DNA from: Thamnidium elegans | Taxonomy: Eukaryota; Mucoromycota; Mucoromycetes; Mucorales; Mucoraceae | Reading direction: 5' to 3' | DNA length: 64,000 nucleotides | Assembly: GCA_025201345.1 (NCBI GenBank) | Contig: JAIXMG010000013.1 | Location: 558,001-622,000, forward strand | In this document: one piece after another, positions 44,067-55,605 of the stretch | Position numbering within the stretch: the first letter of the stretch is position 1 | Layout: each line of letters starts with the position of its first letter | Notes under the pieces: model-generated | The model's database searches: none | What the model saw: the letters and a program-made list of their open reading frames with translations, nothing else | What the model was told of the DNA's origin: nothing | Position numbers and translations under genes: made by a program

Positions 44067-44536
44067 TTTTGTGGGGAAAAAAAAAGCAGATAAAAAAAAA
44101 ACGCTCTCGTTCTCTGTTGTTGTTGTTATTTTTATATTTGGTGCACCGCTAAACTGGGTGTGTAAAGAGATCATCTGTGAAAAAGCGTAAAAATAGAGTT
44201 ATGTTCTTCAGCCACATGAAAAATAGTATGCACATCCAATAAAGAAAATGTGCATTTTTTATAATGAAATATCGTCAGATTACACGCTTTTAAGGGTGAG
44301 TTTATTAAAAAAAGAGGCTCTCTTTGGTTATAACAAGGAGATTCAAAATATGAGTTTAATTATACAAGAGAAATGATAGGTTTATAATTAGAGGTAGTGT
44401 AACAAAGCTTCTTTTAATGGAATTGGGAGTAAAAATAAAACGATTATATGTGTATAAAATTTTTTCTCTCTTTCTTTCTTTCTCTTTTTATTCCCCCTCT
44501 TCATCTCATTTTATTCATTTTACCAATTATATAGAA
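44067..44536. other. Divergent promoter region between IMPase and DUF7137-type gene
   Basis: This is an AT-rich divergent spacer with an extended pyrimidine tract at 44461-44510 before the plus-strand start. No gene was seen. Confidence 0.5.
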
Positions 44537-45549
44537 ATGCGTTTTACACTATTGTTTCTCGTTTGTATTTGTATTATATCAAGCGCAGGTAAAAAAAAAG
44601 AAAAAAAGAAAGAAATGTTGTTACTCGTTTACTAAATATATATATTTTTTTTGATAGTTGCTCAAGGTAAAAAAAGATAATATGTCTAGACACTTTTTTT
44701 TTTTTTTTTTTAAGCTTATCTTTTTTTTTTTTTTTTTTTTATAACAGATCCCTCTAGTAATGTAGCACAACCTCCAGCAGAACCCAGTAATATACCCCAA
44801 CCCTCAGCCAGTCAACCACCTGCTGCTAGTGGAAGTCAACCTGTTGCAAGCGGAGGACAACCACCAAATGGAAGCAGTGGCATCATTGCTACAGCACTTC
44901 CAACCGCCAGTGCCGGAGGCGGGGCTCAAAATAATTCGATTGCTGCGTTACCTACTTCAGCCAGTTACGGTAACTCTGTTTATCCTGGTAACGCTGTCTT
45001 TCTTGCACCTACACCTAGTAAATCTGTTTCACCTCTTTACCGTATTGATAATAGAGAAAATGTTACATTTTCTTGGAGTTATACTAATTTATTAGTTAAA
45101 CCTGAAGTTGTTACATTAGCAGCAGTTGCACCCAACAAGGTTACTTATACTATTGCTACTTTACCTGGTGATCAAATGAGTGCTGTTTGGCAGATAAAGG
45201 ATGTACCTGCTGCTTCTCCGTTAATGATGGGTATGTATCAGGTTCAACTTTACGATCAAAGAGGACCTACAGCTATTCCTTTACCTGGTTGGTTGGCTCC
45301 TGCTACCAGATTATCTATTGCTTTTTATTCTGCTGAATCATATAACCCTTTGACAGGAGGTAATATATATATATATATACGCTGGTAAAAATTTTGTGTG
45401 TAAACTAATATATATATATAGGTGATTATTGTCCTACTTGCTTTTATAATGCTGGTAGAAGATTAGGTGAAAGTATTGGTCCTATGATGATGGCAGTTGG
45501 TATTGCTTGTATTACTTCATCATTTATTGTTTATGGACTCTTGTATTAA
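44537..45549 (+). CDS. Secreted/membrane-anchored protein, DUF7137-type
   Basis: This is a 266-aa protein assembled from exons 44537-44588, 44658-44666 (a 9-nt micro-exon, VAQ), 44748-45359 and 45422-45549. It has a signal peptide (MRFTLLFLVCICIISSAVAQ) and a Pro/Ser/Gln-rich linker. A beta-rich domain follows (SPLYRIDNRENVTFSWSYTN, then APNKVTYTIATLP, MSAVWQIKDV and MGMYQVQLYDQRG), resembling the fungal DUF7137 fold. The protein ends with a hydrophobic C-terminal helix (GPMMMAVGIACITSSFIVYG), so it is either membrane-anchored or GPI-modified. A CPTC pair precedes the last helix. Function is unknown; a cell-surface role is inference. Confidence 0.75.
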
Positions 45550-45879
45550 AAGATTATGTACATCATAAAGTAAATAAATAAATAATAAAAAAAAGAATGA
45601 TTTAGAATTGAAATAGTACCCAAAATGTATCATATTTTACCAGGTGATAACCGCAGGTAAATGTTTTGTATTGAACCAATAGTGTATGTGTCCTTCCCAC
45701 GCCGTATAAACAACTGGCTATTTTTTTTTTTTTTTGCCCCTTTTTTATAATTTTGTGTGCAACTTTCCCCCTATGAATTAATACATAAAAGAGCGACTTT
45801 TTTTCTTTTTTTTCTTTTTCTTTTTCTTTCTCTCTCTCGCTCTTTCTCTCTCCCTCTCTCTTATAAAAAAAAAATAACT
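45550..45879. other. Spacer with T-rich and CT-rich tracts
   Basis: This is the gap between the DUF7137-type gene and the Ecl1-like gene. It has a T run at 45721-45735 and a long CT-rich leader at 45799-45861 before the next ATG, a common feature of starts in this window. Confidence 0.5.
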
Positions 45880-46272
45880 ATGGATCTTAATATTTGTCTT
45901 TACTGTGAAAAGCATTTATCAGAAGAGGTAATAACAAGTAGTTTTTTAATTGATAATATTTAACTAATTATATTTTATCAGAGCATGTCGTTTTGCTCTA
46001 CTTTATGCGAAACAAATGAAGCAACAAAACCAATGTATTATTCTTCTCGATTATTAAATTCTCGAACGACAACAAATTCATCACATGAGGTACACAGACG
46101 ACTTTCATTTTCATCATCATCATCATCATCATCATCATCTTCGTCAGATACTGTAAAGCATAACTTATCATCATCATACTTGTTAACTCATTCTTCCATC
46201 CTATTATATCAACGTACTGCTGATCCAAAAAACAATCATCAAAATGTATATTCAAACTACTTTTTTACCTAG
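45880..46272 (+). CDS. Ecl1-like small zinc-binding protein
   Basis: Two exons, 45880-45927 and 45982-46272, give 112 aa. The N-terminus MDLNICLYCEKHLSEE joins to SMSFCSTLCETNEA. This is a compact CxxC...CxxxC unit just after an MDL start, the pattern of the Ecl1/2/3 (extender of chronological lifespan) family, in which it binds zinc and responds to nutrient starvation. The remainder is low complexity with a Ser run of about 11 (from a TCA microsatellite at about 46110-46142) and a Tyr/Asn-rich tail. The small size agrees with the family (80-150 aa). The assignment is by motif only. Confidence 0.65.
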
Positions 46273-46622
46273 ATTTTTTTCTTTCTCCTTATTTCCCCTT
46301 CTAACTATAAATACATTTAAAGAAAATACTAAAAAAAAAAATATATATATATATATCTGTACATAAAAAAAATAAAAATAAAAAATAAAAAATATCCTCA
46401 CACATACACACTCCCAAAAAATACATAAACTAATAAATATAAAAAAAAAAATATCGGCTCATAATTCGGATTATCGTCATTTGACGGTGTAATATACTAA
46501 GTATATGCAACTTGTTGTGTACAACAATAAAAAACCCCCCTCCTACTCCATCCCCGCCCCCCCCCTTTTTTTTGATTGTTAAATATAAGGGTAATTGTAT
46601 ATCCGTAAATTTAATTATTTTA
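46273..46622. other. AT-rich spacer with C-run
   Basis: This spacer between the Ecl1-like and PGS1 3' ends (convergent) contains A/T tracts and a notable run of C at about 46555-46565 followed by T. The motif tcatttgacggtg and the (ta)n at 46341-46355 are the only structure seen. Confidence 0.4.
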
Positions 46623-48335
46623 TTATAGCATTGTCTTTACAAAGGCAGTTGCGATTTTGACACCATTAGGTACTTGTCTATCTAATTTAGCAAAAGTTTC
46701 GTTTGAAACGAGTTGTGAATGTTGGTGTAACATGTTTACTTCCTGTCAAAATAAATAATATATTTTAGAGTTATTTGTTATTTGTTATCATCTCATTTTA
46801 CCTTATGTAATGCCTTTCTTAATTCTATATTTTCAGTAATCACCATAGCTTGCGCTTCCAAATCACGTTCACTTGATCTCTGACCAAAATTAGGAGAGCC
46901 AATCATGGTAAGGTAAGGTAAATCATCATTCTTGAATTTGACCCAAAGGCCTTTTGCATGATAGGTCCATCCGGGTCTCTTGTACTCTTCAATAGAGATA
47001 TCGTCTTGTCTATTCATCGATTTTACTTGTTTATAAAACTTTTTTTCTATATACGTATAAGCAGGAGGCAAAAAACGAGAGACGCCCTTCGAATTAAAGA
47101 ACCCGTTTGCTTCAGGTGATGCAGTCAAAAATTGAAATTTAGCTCTGGTCTTTAAAATAAATGACTTGTATTTCTCGGTAAAGTTAAAGTAACCTGAAGT
47201 TAAATCGATGGTCCAGTCCGTTTGTTGGTTGGCGATTTGAAGAAGCTGTAAAGTTAGTTTTTCGTCTTGACGGATCTGAAAGGGACCCATTTGAATCACA
47301 GGTAAGACAGCTGTGTCATGCGTAGGGTGTGATTCAAGTCTGGGTTGTGTGCTTATAAATTGTTGTAAGAGTGAATTGACTTGCTTTTTGTACTTTTTGC
47401 TTTCTTTAACCGGGTCAGCGATACCTTGGTTCATAAGAAGCTGGTAAGATGGGTTGGTAGGCTGCGTAGGTTGCGCAAGCTGGTATGAACAGTTGGAAAT
47501 TAGTTTTAATAGGTCGTGGTAGTATGAACTGAGTTCAGGCTGTTTGTTGAATAAGACGTAACGGTCTTGTCGATTGGTAAAGTAATCTGTACTCAGGTTA
47601 GCACTAGAAACGAATAGAGATGAGTTATGCAATTCTGTATATATATATATATATATAAAAGGTTATACTAGAAGAATCTTACCCACTTAGCATAACAGTA
47701 TTATCAAAACCATATACTTTTAAATGCATTAAGCCAATACTTTCATTGAACCTCTGTGGTAAAGTCTTTTTTAAAATTCCAGTTAAATCAGGCGTGTGGT
47801 ACATGGAAACTTTGATTTGATCTGGATAGTCCTTAATTAACGGTAGCAATAAGGTGGCAGAACTTTGTCCTTTTGACACTCTTGTACCACGTAAGCAATC
47901 AATTAATACATGTACTTGTAATGTAGGTGTTTTATCAAGTGCAAATCGTATTGTATCCACCTATCAAAAAATTAATAAAATAAATTTAAATATGTCTGGA
48001 AACTCATACCAATTCTTGTTCAGTATGTCCGATATAAAGTGCGGCAATAAAAACACGTTCTTTTGCTTGCAGGATATTTGACTAAGTTTTTTGTTTTTTG
48101 TTTTTTTTTAAAACAAAGGTGAGTACAATGAAGGGGAGGGGGGGACAATTTGTATAGGTTGTTTTACTTTTAACTGGGAATAGAATTGCGAAGGTTCGTA
48201 CAGTGGTTTTATATTGTCACCGTGAGTATAGAAAGTAGGCGCATACGATTGAAGTGGTTTCAACACCTTTAAAGGAGAAGTGTCAAAAATGGCTCTTTTA
48301 ATACAAGACGTAGAGAATGAACGTAGCTTTAACAT
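46623..48335 (-). CDS. PGS1: Phosphatidylglycerophosphate synthase
   Basis: This mitochondrial CDP-diacylglycerol:glycerol-3-phosphate phosphatidyltransferase catalyses the committed step of cardiolipin synthesis. Exons are 48335-48168, 48081-48010, 47960-47683, 47603-46802 and 46742-46623, 479 aa in frame. A basic presequence (MLKLRSFSTSCIKRAIF) precedes the phospholipase-D-like fold. The two HKD motifs are HLKVYGFD (His159, Lys161, Asp166) with the following GANLSTDYFTNRQDRY, and HAKGLWVKF followed by GSPNFGQRSSERDLEAQ. Length agrees with yeast Pgs1 (521 aa). Confidence 0.94.
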
Positions 48336-49205
48336 TTTAAAAAGTAAAAAAAAAAAAAGTGTACCTTTTTTTTTTATGACGAACACCTCTTTGAAAAAAA
48401 AAGAACTCATGGGTTGTGAAAAAGCTTAACAGTCACATTTCCAATTCCCCTAAACTGGGTTTTTCTCTTTTGGATAGATAAATCCTGCACAAAGAGGAGG
48501 GGGAGGGGTTTGATGACAATCAAATCAAGCTTTTTGTATATCTTTTTTTCTTTTCTTAAAAATAGATATGTTTTGTTCATCTGAACGTATATTTTTGTTG
48601 GTCAAGATGGAAATTTACTGACAGTTGGTAGCGTAATTGGTTTACAAAAAAGTGATTAGTGTCTTTTTTCCCTTCCCAAAAATAAGTTAGCACCCTTTTT
48701 TATAGTTAAAAACATGCGATTTTTTTTTAAAAAACAATTAAACAGTTTTTTTTTTTTTTAAAAAAAAAAAAAGAAAAAAAAAAAAAAAAAAAAGAGTGAT
48801 TTATGCATTTTTGGTTGAACAAAAAGTGGGTGTAGCGTAGTACGGGAGGTTTGCGTTGCTATGTAATAAATGTTAGGAAGATCAATTGTCATGGCAACAC
48901 GTAATTTCGATACGACCGATTAAAAAAAGAGTTATTTTTTCAGCAGCGATATGAAACGCAACCAGTGTGATATTGAATTGTTAGATTGAGCCTCCGAATA
49001 TATTAGCATTAACCTCGTGGGGGAAAGAGAGAGAGAGAGCAAAAGTTTATATATAAATAGGGCACGAGTTCGGCTTGAAATTGGTTCAGGGCGAAGGACT
49101 AGGTCTCAGAATTAATATAGGCGGGTGTAACCATTCTTATATTTATATATTTTTTTTTTTTTTTTTCTTTTTTCTTTTTTTTTTTTTTTTCCCTCTTCCT
49201 TCCCC

Positions 49206-49237
<32 letters not shown>

Positions 49238-49244
49238 ATTCACA
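48336..49244. promoter_or_regulatory. Divergent region between PGS1 and CDC24 with TG microsatellite
   Basis: This is a 0.9-kb divergent region. It contains a poly-T/poly-A pair at 48746-48793, a T/C-rich tract at 49149-49207, and a (TG)13-14 run at 49211-49237 immediately before the CDC24 ATG at 49245, which would lie in the 5' UTR. No coding frame was seen. Confidence 0.55.
49211..49237 (+). repeat. (TG)n microsatellite in the CDC24 leader
   Basis: A perfect TG dinucleotide run of about 13 units lies immediately before the CDC24 ATG at 49245, following a pyrimidine tract. It is likely to be in the 5' UTR. Confidence 0.85.
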
Positions 49245-51809
49245 ATGATAGAATCACCTGTAGCAAACGATTCCATTACGAATAAACAAGCAACTGGAAA
49301 GTCGTCTATTTATCATACCTGTCGTTCTGTACTTAACGCACTAAGCTGCGTCGAAGGCTTTGAAATATATTTTAATAGTCAACAGCAAGACAATAGTTTA
49401 ACTTTACCTCATGCCAATGATCCTTTAACAGAGTTATGGCACATTTGTTTACAGGGTAGCAGTCTTTGCTACCTCTATAATACCTTAAAACCAGAACAAC
49501 CGATCATGACTGCAAATAAAAATAATTCGGCTGCCAATAAATCGAAAGCTTGTGTGTATCATTTTATTATTGCTTGTAGAGACCAGTTGCATTTTGCTGA
49601 AGATACTTTGTTTACAGTAACTGAATTATTTCAGAACGATACCAATGGATTTGTAAAGGTAATGTATATATATATTTGCTTTTTGCTTTTTGTTCATATT
49701 TTATTTTTTATTTTATGCAGGTCGTGAATACAGTGAGACGTATATTGGATATGTTGGAGGAAAACGGAACTATATCAGTACAATCAATGAAAGAAAGTGC
49801 GTTGACAACGGATTCGCCGAAAGATATGAGAGATAATGTAGTGTTTGAATTACTATCAACGGAAAGAAAATATGTGCAAGATTTAGAAGGACTGCAGGTA
49901 AAGTATATATATATATGAATACAATGGCATACTTATACAAGTTGATATTAGAAATATATGAGAGAAGTGCAGGCACATGAAATTCTTTCACCAGACACAA
50001 TGCATTTTTTATTCGGAAACCTGAATGCACTGGTAGATTTCCAAAGACGATTTTTGATACAAATAGAAGGACAGGCGTCATGCGTCAGTAAAGAACAACG
50101 TTTCGGCAGTTTATTTATTCAGTTTGAAGAAGGGTTTTCGGTTTACGAACCATTTTGTGCGAATTTTCAAATAGCACAAGACCTTGTGATGCAGGAATCT
50201 CACAAGCTACAGAAATTAGCTCATATCATGTCACCCACTTATGAGTTACCGTCCATGCTGATCAAACCCATCCAACGGGTCTGCAAGTACCCTCTCTTGA
50301 TCCAGCAGCTGGTGAAAGCGACACCGGATGATTGGTGCTGGGCTGAAGAAAATAAAGATGGGTTAGAGGCGATCCAGAGAGTAACGAAAAAAGTAAATGA
50401 AACAAAGAGGTTACAAGAAAATACACTCGTGGTACAAGACTTGAAAAAGAGGATTGTGGATGATACAGGCCCTATTTCGGTAGAGTCCTTTGGTGATTTA
50501 CTGTTACATGAAAAGTTTACGTTACAAAGGCATGATAATGACCAAAATAGAGAAATGGTGGTCTTTTTGTTTCAGAAATTGATCTTGGTCTGTAAGGAAA
50601 TTAAAGACGTGAATAAGAATTCGATATCGATCAAGAAAAAGAGAAAGGAAGGCTCGCTGGTGGTGAGAGGCAAAATATTCATTAGTCGGATTGATCATGC
50701 TAAAGGCTCTTCTAGTCAAAATGGTTTGTGCTTACAAAAAAAAAAAAAAAAATTGTATTATATTAATTTCTTTTTTTTTATTAACATGTGTTTTTTTTCG
50801 GGTAGGACATCATACGTTACATATTTCTTGGGCGGAAAATGATATTCAGACGGTTTTATTAAAATGTAGAAACGACGAGCAGTTGAAACAATGGCTTAGT
50901 GCTATTATCGAAGTAAAGGAATCGATTACCAAAGTAGATTTAATCTCTATACCACAAACACCCCGTATGGAGAACAACAATCCGTTACTTCACTATGACG
51001 AAGACGAAGAAGATTATTATGATGATCATGAAGAATATAATACGGAAGAGTTTCAACGAAATCGGTCTCAGAGTTACCAGTATAACAATATCTACAGAGG
51101 AAACGAAGTCTCGAGTCGAAAGGCTTCTTTACCTAATAATTCTCGCCACTTTATGAACGGTGTACCTGGTATGACTTTACCTCCTTTACCAAGGTCTCCT
51201 ACAAACATTCCTACTTTATCAAACGCAAGTGTGTCCACTGTTCACAGTACGGATACAACACTTTATTCCCCTTCTTCTCCTCCAGCAAGTCCAACTACTA
51301 TCTCTAATAGACAAAATGGTATCTCTCCCTCAGGGGAACTATGGCAACGAAGACAAGATAAAGAAGAGAATGAAAAGAAAATTCATCATGTTCGTGCTAG
51401 ATCCCAAAGCAGCCCTAATATACAGAGACCGATACCGTCGCCACATACAACGGCGCCTGAATTACCTACAACTACGACCTACAAACGAAAGAGTAATGGA
51501 TACAGATATGATATTTCTGTACCACCCACACCGTCTCCTTTACCTGGAGAGATCACGAAACTTAAAGTGCACTACTTTGGAGCCATTTATGTGGTGGTGG
51601 TACCGACAGATATTGGGTACGATGATTTACAAAGACGCATTGAAAGCAAAATCAAATTATGTAGACAGGAATTTGAAAGTTCAATATTAGGGTTAAAGTA
51701 TGAAGATGAAGATGGCGATTTAATTACTATTAGTTCAAGTGAAGACGTTCAAATGGGGTTTGAAAACAAAGGACCAAATAATGCTGTGAACCTTTTTGTC
51801 ACCTCTTAA
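49245..51809 (+). CDS. CDC24: CDC24-type Rho/Cdc42 guanine-nucleotide exchange factor
   Basis: This is a GEF for Cdc42 in cell polarity. Exons are 49245-49658, 49721-49897, 49952-50723 and 50806-51809, 788 aa in frame. The N-terminal CH-like domain is visible (SSIYHTCRSVLNALSCVEGF, then DPLTELWHICLQGSSLCYLY). The DH domain begins NVVFELLSTERKYVQDLEGL, with PSMLIKPIQRVCKYPLLIQQ as its CR3 helix. The PH domain (LLLHEKFTLQ, REMVVFLFQKLILVCKEI) is split by an intron before GHHTLHISW. After a Ser/Pro-rich linker the C-terminal PB1 domain reads KLKVHYFGAIYVVVV and KYEDEDGDLITISSSEDVQM, which binds Bem1 in yeast. The order and size match yeast Cdc24 (854 aa). Confidence 0.95.
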
Positions 51810-52395
51810 AAAAAAAAATTGTATATAACCTTTTAAATTAAATAAACAGAAAAAAAAAAAACCTTAATAAACCTGATATACCATGCTTGGCGAGATAAAA
51901 AAAAAAAAACTTTAATGATTTTGACTTTTTGGAAAAAGATCTGTTACACAGTCTCAATTCCTATACCTTTTTCTTTGTCAAGTTTTTTTTTTTTACTTAT
52001 AATTATCAATAGCTTAATGATATTCCTAATAAAAATACTAAATTTAAAGAGGATTCAATTATCCAAAAAAAAAAAAAAAAAAAAAAAGCAACTTTTAAAA
52101 AATAAAAAGTTAAGCTGACGGTTGGCAAAAATGTCACGGTGTTTTATTTTGAACTTTCTTGCGTAGAACAAGTGTACAAAGAAAAGGGTTTATTTGTCTA
52201 CAACTTTGTTGTTACTGTTAATAAACTTGTTTCAATACGTCACAAAGAACTATAAAAAAGTCTTTAACTGGCTAAAACATTCTTTTTTTAGTTGTTTTAT
52301 GCCGTCTTGTGGTACCGGGATTTCAAGTATTATTTATAAGATATTTTTGGGTTTTTTTATTTTTTATTTTTTTTTTCTTTGTTAATATATCACTA
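51810..52395. other. AT-rich spacer before Sec14-type gene
   Basis: Spacer with A runs (51897-51909, 52064-52087) and T-rich tract (52347-52380) preceding the next start. Short frames here are homopolymer-driven. Nothing else was seen. Confidence 0.5.
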
Positions 52396-54090
52396 ATGGT
52401 TACTCTTGAACAACAAGAACGAGTTGTATTTTTAAATTCACAGTATCAAGATAATAGCGAATTAATACATCGATTATCCGAAAAGCTGTTACAAGATATA
52501 CATTCGCTTGGTTTAACACCGAAGGATTTTTCAGACGCAAAAGAGTATATTCAAGACAAAGGTTTTACTATATATATATTTTTTTTTAGTTATTGGCAAC
52601 TTATTTTTTTTGAGACTGTAGTAACAATCTTTCGATTCCTACGAGAATGTAAATTTGATTTGGATCAAGCTCATGAAAGGTTATTAAAGACGATTAGTTG
52701 GCGTATAGAAAACAGCATTGCCGATTTGAGTTATGAATCCTGTATAGAATTTTTTGAGATTGCACAAGGAGCGTTTGCATATTTTCATAAAACAGATAAA
52801 TCGAATAGACCTATAATTTTTGTTCGACTACGTTACTTCCCTACTGAATTTCGAGATCCTACAAAGAAATTAGTTTATCATATTGAACGTTATGCTTGTC
52901 TTATGATGGAAATGGCTAGAAAGTTAACTTGGAGTATGACATGTGATAGAGAAAACAAAGATGAAGCGTGTGTACTTGTTTCACAAATAACTGCCGTTGT
53001 AAATATTCAAAAAGCACCGATGCTTCCTTTGGTAATTTACATATATATGATACTTTTTTTTTTAATGCACATTTTATTGATTTTTTTTGTTACACAGGAT
53101 GCTGAAATTATAAAGACAGTAGCCATGATTTTAGATGAGCGATATCCAGGTATGGTAAGTACTGTAAATGTACTCAATTTTGGGTGGATGTATCAAGGTA
53201 TTTGGGCGATAGTCAAATTCTTATTGAGTGAAGAAGCAAAAAATAGCATTAAATTTACTACAATCAATGAATTAAAACCGCTCATCAGTCCAAATTCTAT
53301 ATTACAAGGTATGTGTGCATAAATATATTATGCGTATGATAAAATAATAATGCCTTATCATCGTCACGGACGAATTTTAGAAATGGGTGGAAATGATACG
53401 TTTCACTGGTCTCTTGATTTAGACGAAATATTGCAAAAGTATGGTTCTGGTCGTATCAAAGAGCAATTACCGCATACACCACCTACTTCCGAAGACCGTT
53501 CCAGATCAAATTCAATATCGGACGGAGAAGAAGATGGCGATGACGATGATGATGTATTTTTTGATGCTACTGACGCTTTACAATCTATACCACTTAGTCC
53601 TTCACTACCGGAGCATATACCACCTATGGCGTTGAATACAACGTCATTAACTTCAAGGGCCGGATTACGTATGGGTATGGACTTTTTGACTTCGTTTATT
53701 GATACAACAAGAAATACAGCTCAACAACAACGAAGAGTATCAACAAGTATTGAACATGTTTATCAACCTTCTTCTGTTATTGTTGTCAATGCACCTTCAC
53801 AAAATAAGGCGGAAACAGGATTAAAACATTTAGAGTTGGTATCGAAACGATTCGCTAATCGTATATTACAATTAACATTTGGTCAACAACGAGGAGCCAT
53901 GTATTGGATACTACTTTATTTCTTTTTAAGAGGACCTGTAGAATCTTTTATTCGTAGGTCTTTACAACGTACGCCGCTTTTAGGTTCTCCACATCTTAAA
54001 ACAACTACCATTGGAATTACGGCAGTTATTGCTACCGTATTTAGTACCTCTTTATCAGATACAGTAGAAAAATACCGTCGTGAAAAATAA
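52396..54090 (+). CDS. CRAL-TRIO (Sec14-like) lipid-transfer protein with C-terminal hydrophobic segment
   Basis: Exons 52396-52561, 52622-53031, 53098-53308 and 53381-54090 give 498 aa in frame. Residues ~30-270 form the CRAL-TRIO N domain (LHRLSEKLLQDI, VTIFRFLRECKFDLDQAHER, LLKTISWRIEN) and lipid-binding lobe (FAYFHKTDKSNRPIIFVRLR, TVNVLNFGWMYQGIWAIVKF, LLSEEAKNSIKF). An acidic linker (SDGEEDGDDDDDVFFDATDA) contains a FFAT-like core, which could bind VAP proteins on the ER. The C-terminus has a hydrophobic stretch (GAMYWILLYFFLRGPVESFI) and a second (IGITAVIATVFSTSLS), so it is probably ER-anchored. This layout resembles MOSPD2-like or fungal CRAL-TRIO membrane proteins, with no MSP domain visible. 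Confidence 0.8.
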
Positions 54091-54127
54091 TAAAAAATTT
54101 GTCATTTTTTTTATTTTTTTTATTTTA

Positions 54128-54946
54128 TTAAAATAGGAATGGTATTAAACACGCTCTTTCTGGAATCTTTTCAAATTTTGTCTTGTACCATTCTCGGGTA
54201 TTATAGGCACGAGCAGCCAAGTAACCCGCAGAACCTAATTGAAGTAATAAGATCATAAGATGTTGAGTTATAATCACCATGGCTAAAAATGTAATGATTT
54301 CACCAACCTAAATAATAATAAAAAGGGGTGGTTAAAAAATTAAGGGTATTCAAAAAAAAAGACAATGAAATACTTGCATAATGTGGGCACCATACATATT
54401 GAAAAAATCCTTCACTTGGGATCTATATATACAAAAAAAAAGGTATAAGCATAAGAACGAAATATAATAATCATAAAAAACTTACAATGTATTTTTTGCT
54501 ATCTCCTTTTCGAAGATTGCTTAGGATACAATGATGATAATAGTTTATATATTCACCACTCAAAAACAGAGCGATGCCTAATAATGCACTGAAAGAACTC
54601 ACTTGTGGTACCTGATAAGAGAAATAGGTAACGGCTACAAGATAACCTACATAACTTGTGGAGATTTGAAGACAGTCTAGCGCTTTGGTTTGCCCAGAAT
54701 ACTTGTGTATGTAAATAACTTCCTGTATAATGACATTTGAAAATTAATAAAATAATACTTTACAGCGTGAATTAACATACATAGACTCTTTTCAAATAAT
54801 GAACGAAAAGCATACAAGATACTCTCTTTGAATGAGCGGTAAAATACGAATAGAAAATTAAGAGGTAGGTAGAGACTAATAAAGAGGGTGCATAAATCAT
54901 GAGCATACCGTGAAAAGATGAAATCTAAACACAAACAGTTTAATTG

Positions 54947-54978
<32 letters not shown>

Positions 54979-55140
54979 AGAAAACTTTACTGTCTTTCCC
55001 GGTTTAATATTTGTAGCAAATTTAGAATAAGATAATCTAGTATCAGGAACGAATTCTCTTAAAGTAAGTAAAATAGATCCAGCAACAATAAGAAAAGCTA
55101 TTGGCAAACTGTATGATTGAGACCAATCCGGATAAAACAT
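54128..55140 (-). CDS. Steroid 5-alpha-reductase-like (SRD5A/TECR family) membrane enzyme
   Basis: This is a multispanning NADPH-dependent reductase. Five exons (55140-54991, 54924-54781, 54722-54486, 54422-54378, 54307-54128) give 251 aa. The frame in exon 2 is fixed by MLFVHYLKRVYEVIYIHKYS, the family histidine/arginine motif. The C-terminal domain is characteristic: SGEYINYYHHCILSNLRKGD, YIIPSEGFFQYVWCPHY, VGEIITFLAMV and REWYKTKFEKIPERACLIPF with LF at the end. The fourth intron needs a GC donor (TAT|GCAAGT) to yield CPHYVGEII; a GT donor nearby would introduce a stop. The substrate could be a 2-enoyl-CoA, polyprenal or a sterol; the sequence does not decide. Confidence 0.82.
54949..54978. 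repeat. (AT)n microsatellite in an intron
   Basis: A run of about 14 AT units lies in the first intron of the SRD5A-like gene. Similar shorter (AT)n runs occur in introns throughout the window (for example 8246-8266, 23161-23177, 43981-44010). Confidence 0.8.
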
Positions 55141-55605
55141 GCAAAGCAAAAATAAAAAAAATAAAAAAATAGAAGAAGTGATAATCCCTTCTTAATTGTA
55201 TACTTTTTCCTTTTTATACAACAATTGATAATAAAGAAATGCGAACCCTTCCCCTTGAGAAAGTTCATTTTCATTGTTATAACTACGAAGGTACTTGTTG
55301 TCAATTTATTACAAATACCGCTAAAAAACATGTATGTCTATCACGTCGGGTGACGGAACGGCAAATGTCGTGTTTTATAGTAAATTGACATATTTTTTAT
55401 TTGCTATAACTCGTCGTTTTGATACGACACGCTCTTCTTTTTTTCCCTTTTTTTTTTTAAAAAAAAAAAAGAAAAGCTAAAAAGTGTACAAAAACAGGGC
55501 AGCAGAATTTAAAGTAGTCTGGCTTTCAATAATGTTACTATAAGTTCTGGTGGGAGGGAGTTGCAATACCCGAAGCTTCTTCTTTTTGTCACAGAATAAA
55601 TAGAA
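55141..55605. other. Divergent spacer between SRD5A-like gene and TRAPPC9
   Basis: AT-rich divergent region with a T/A homopolymer pair at 55439-55470. It probably holds both promoters. No gene was seen. Confidence 0.5.
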
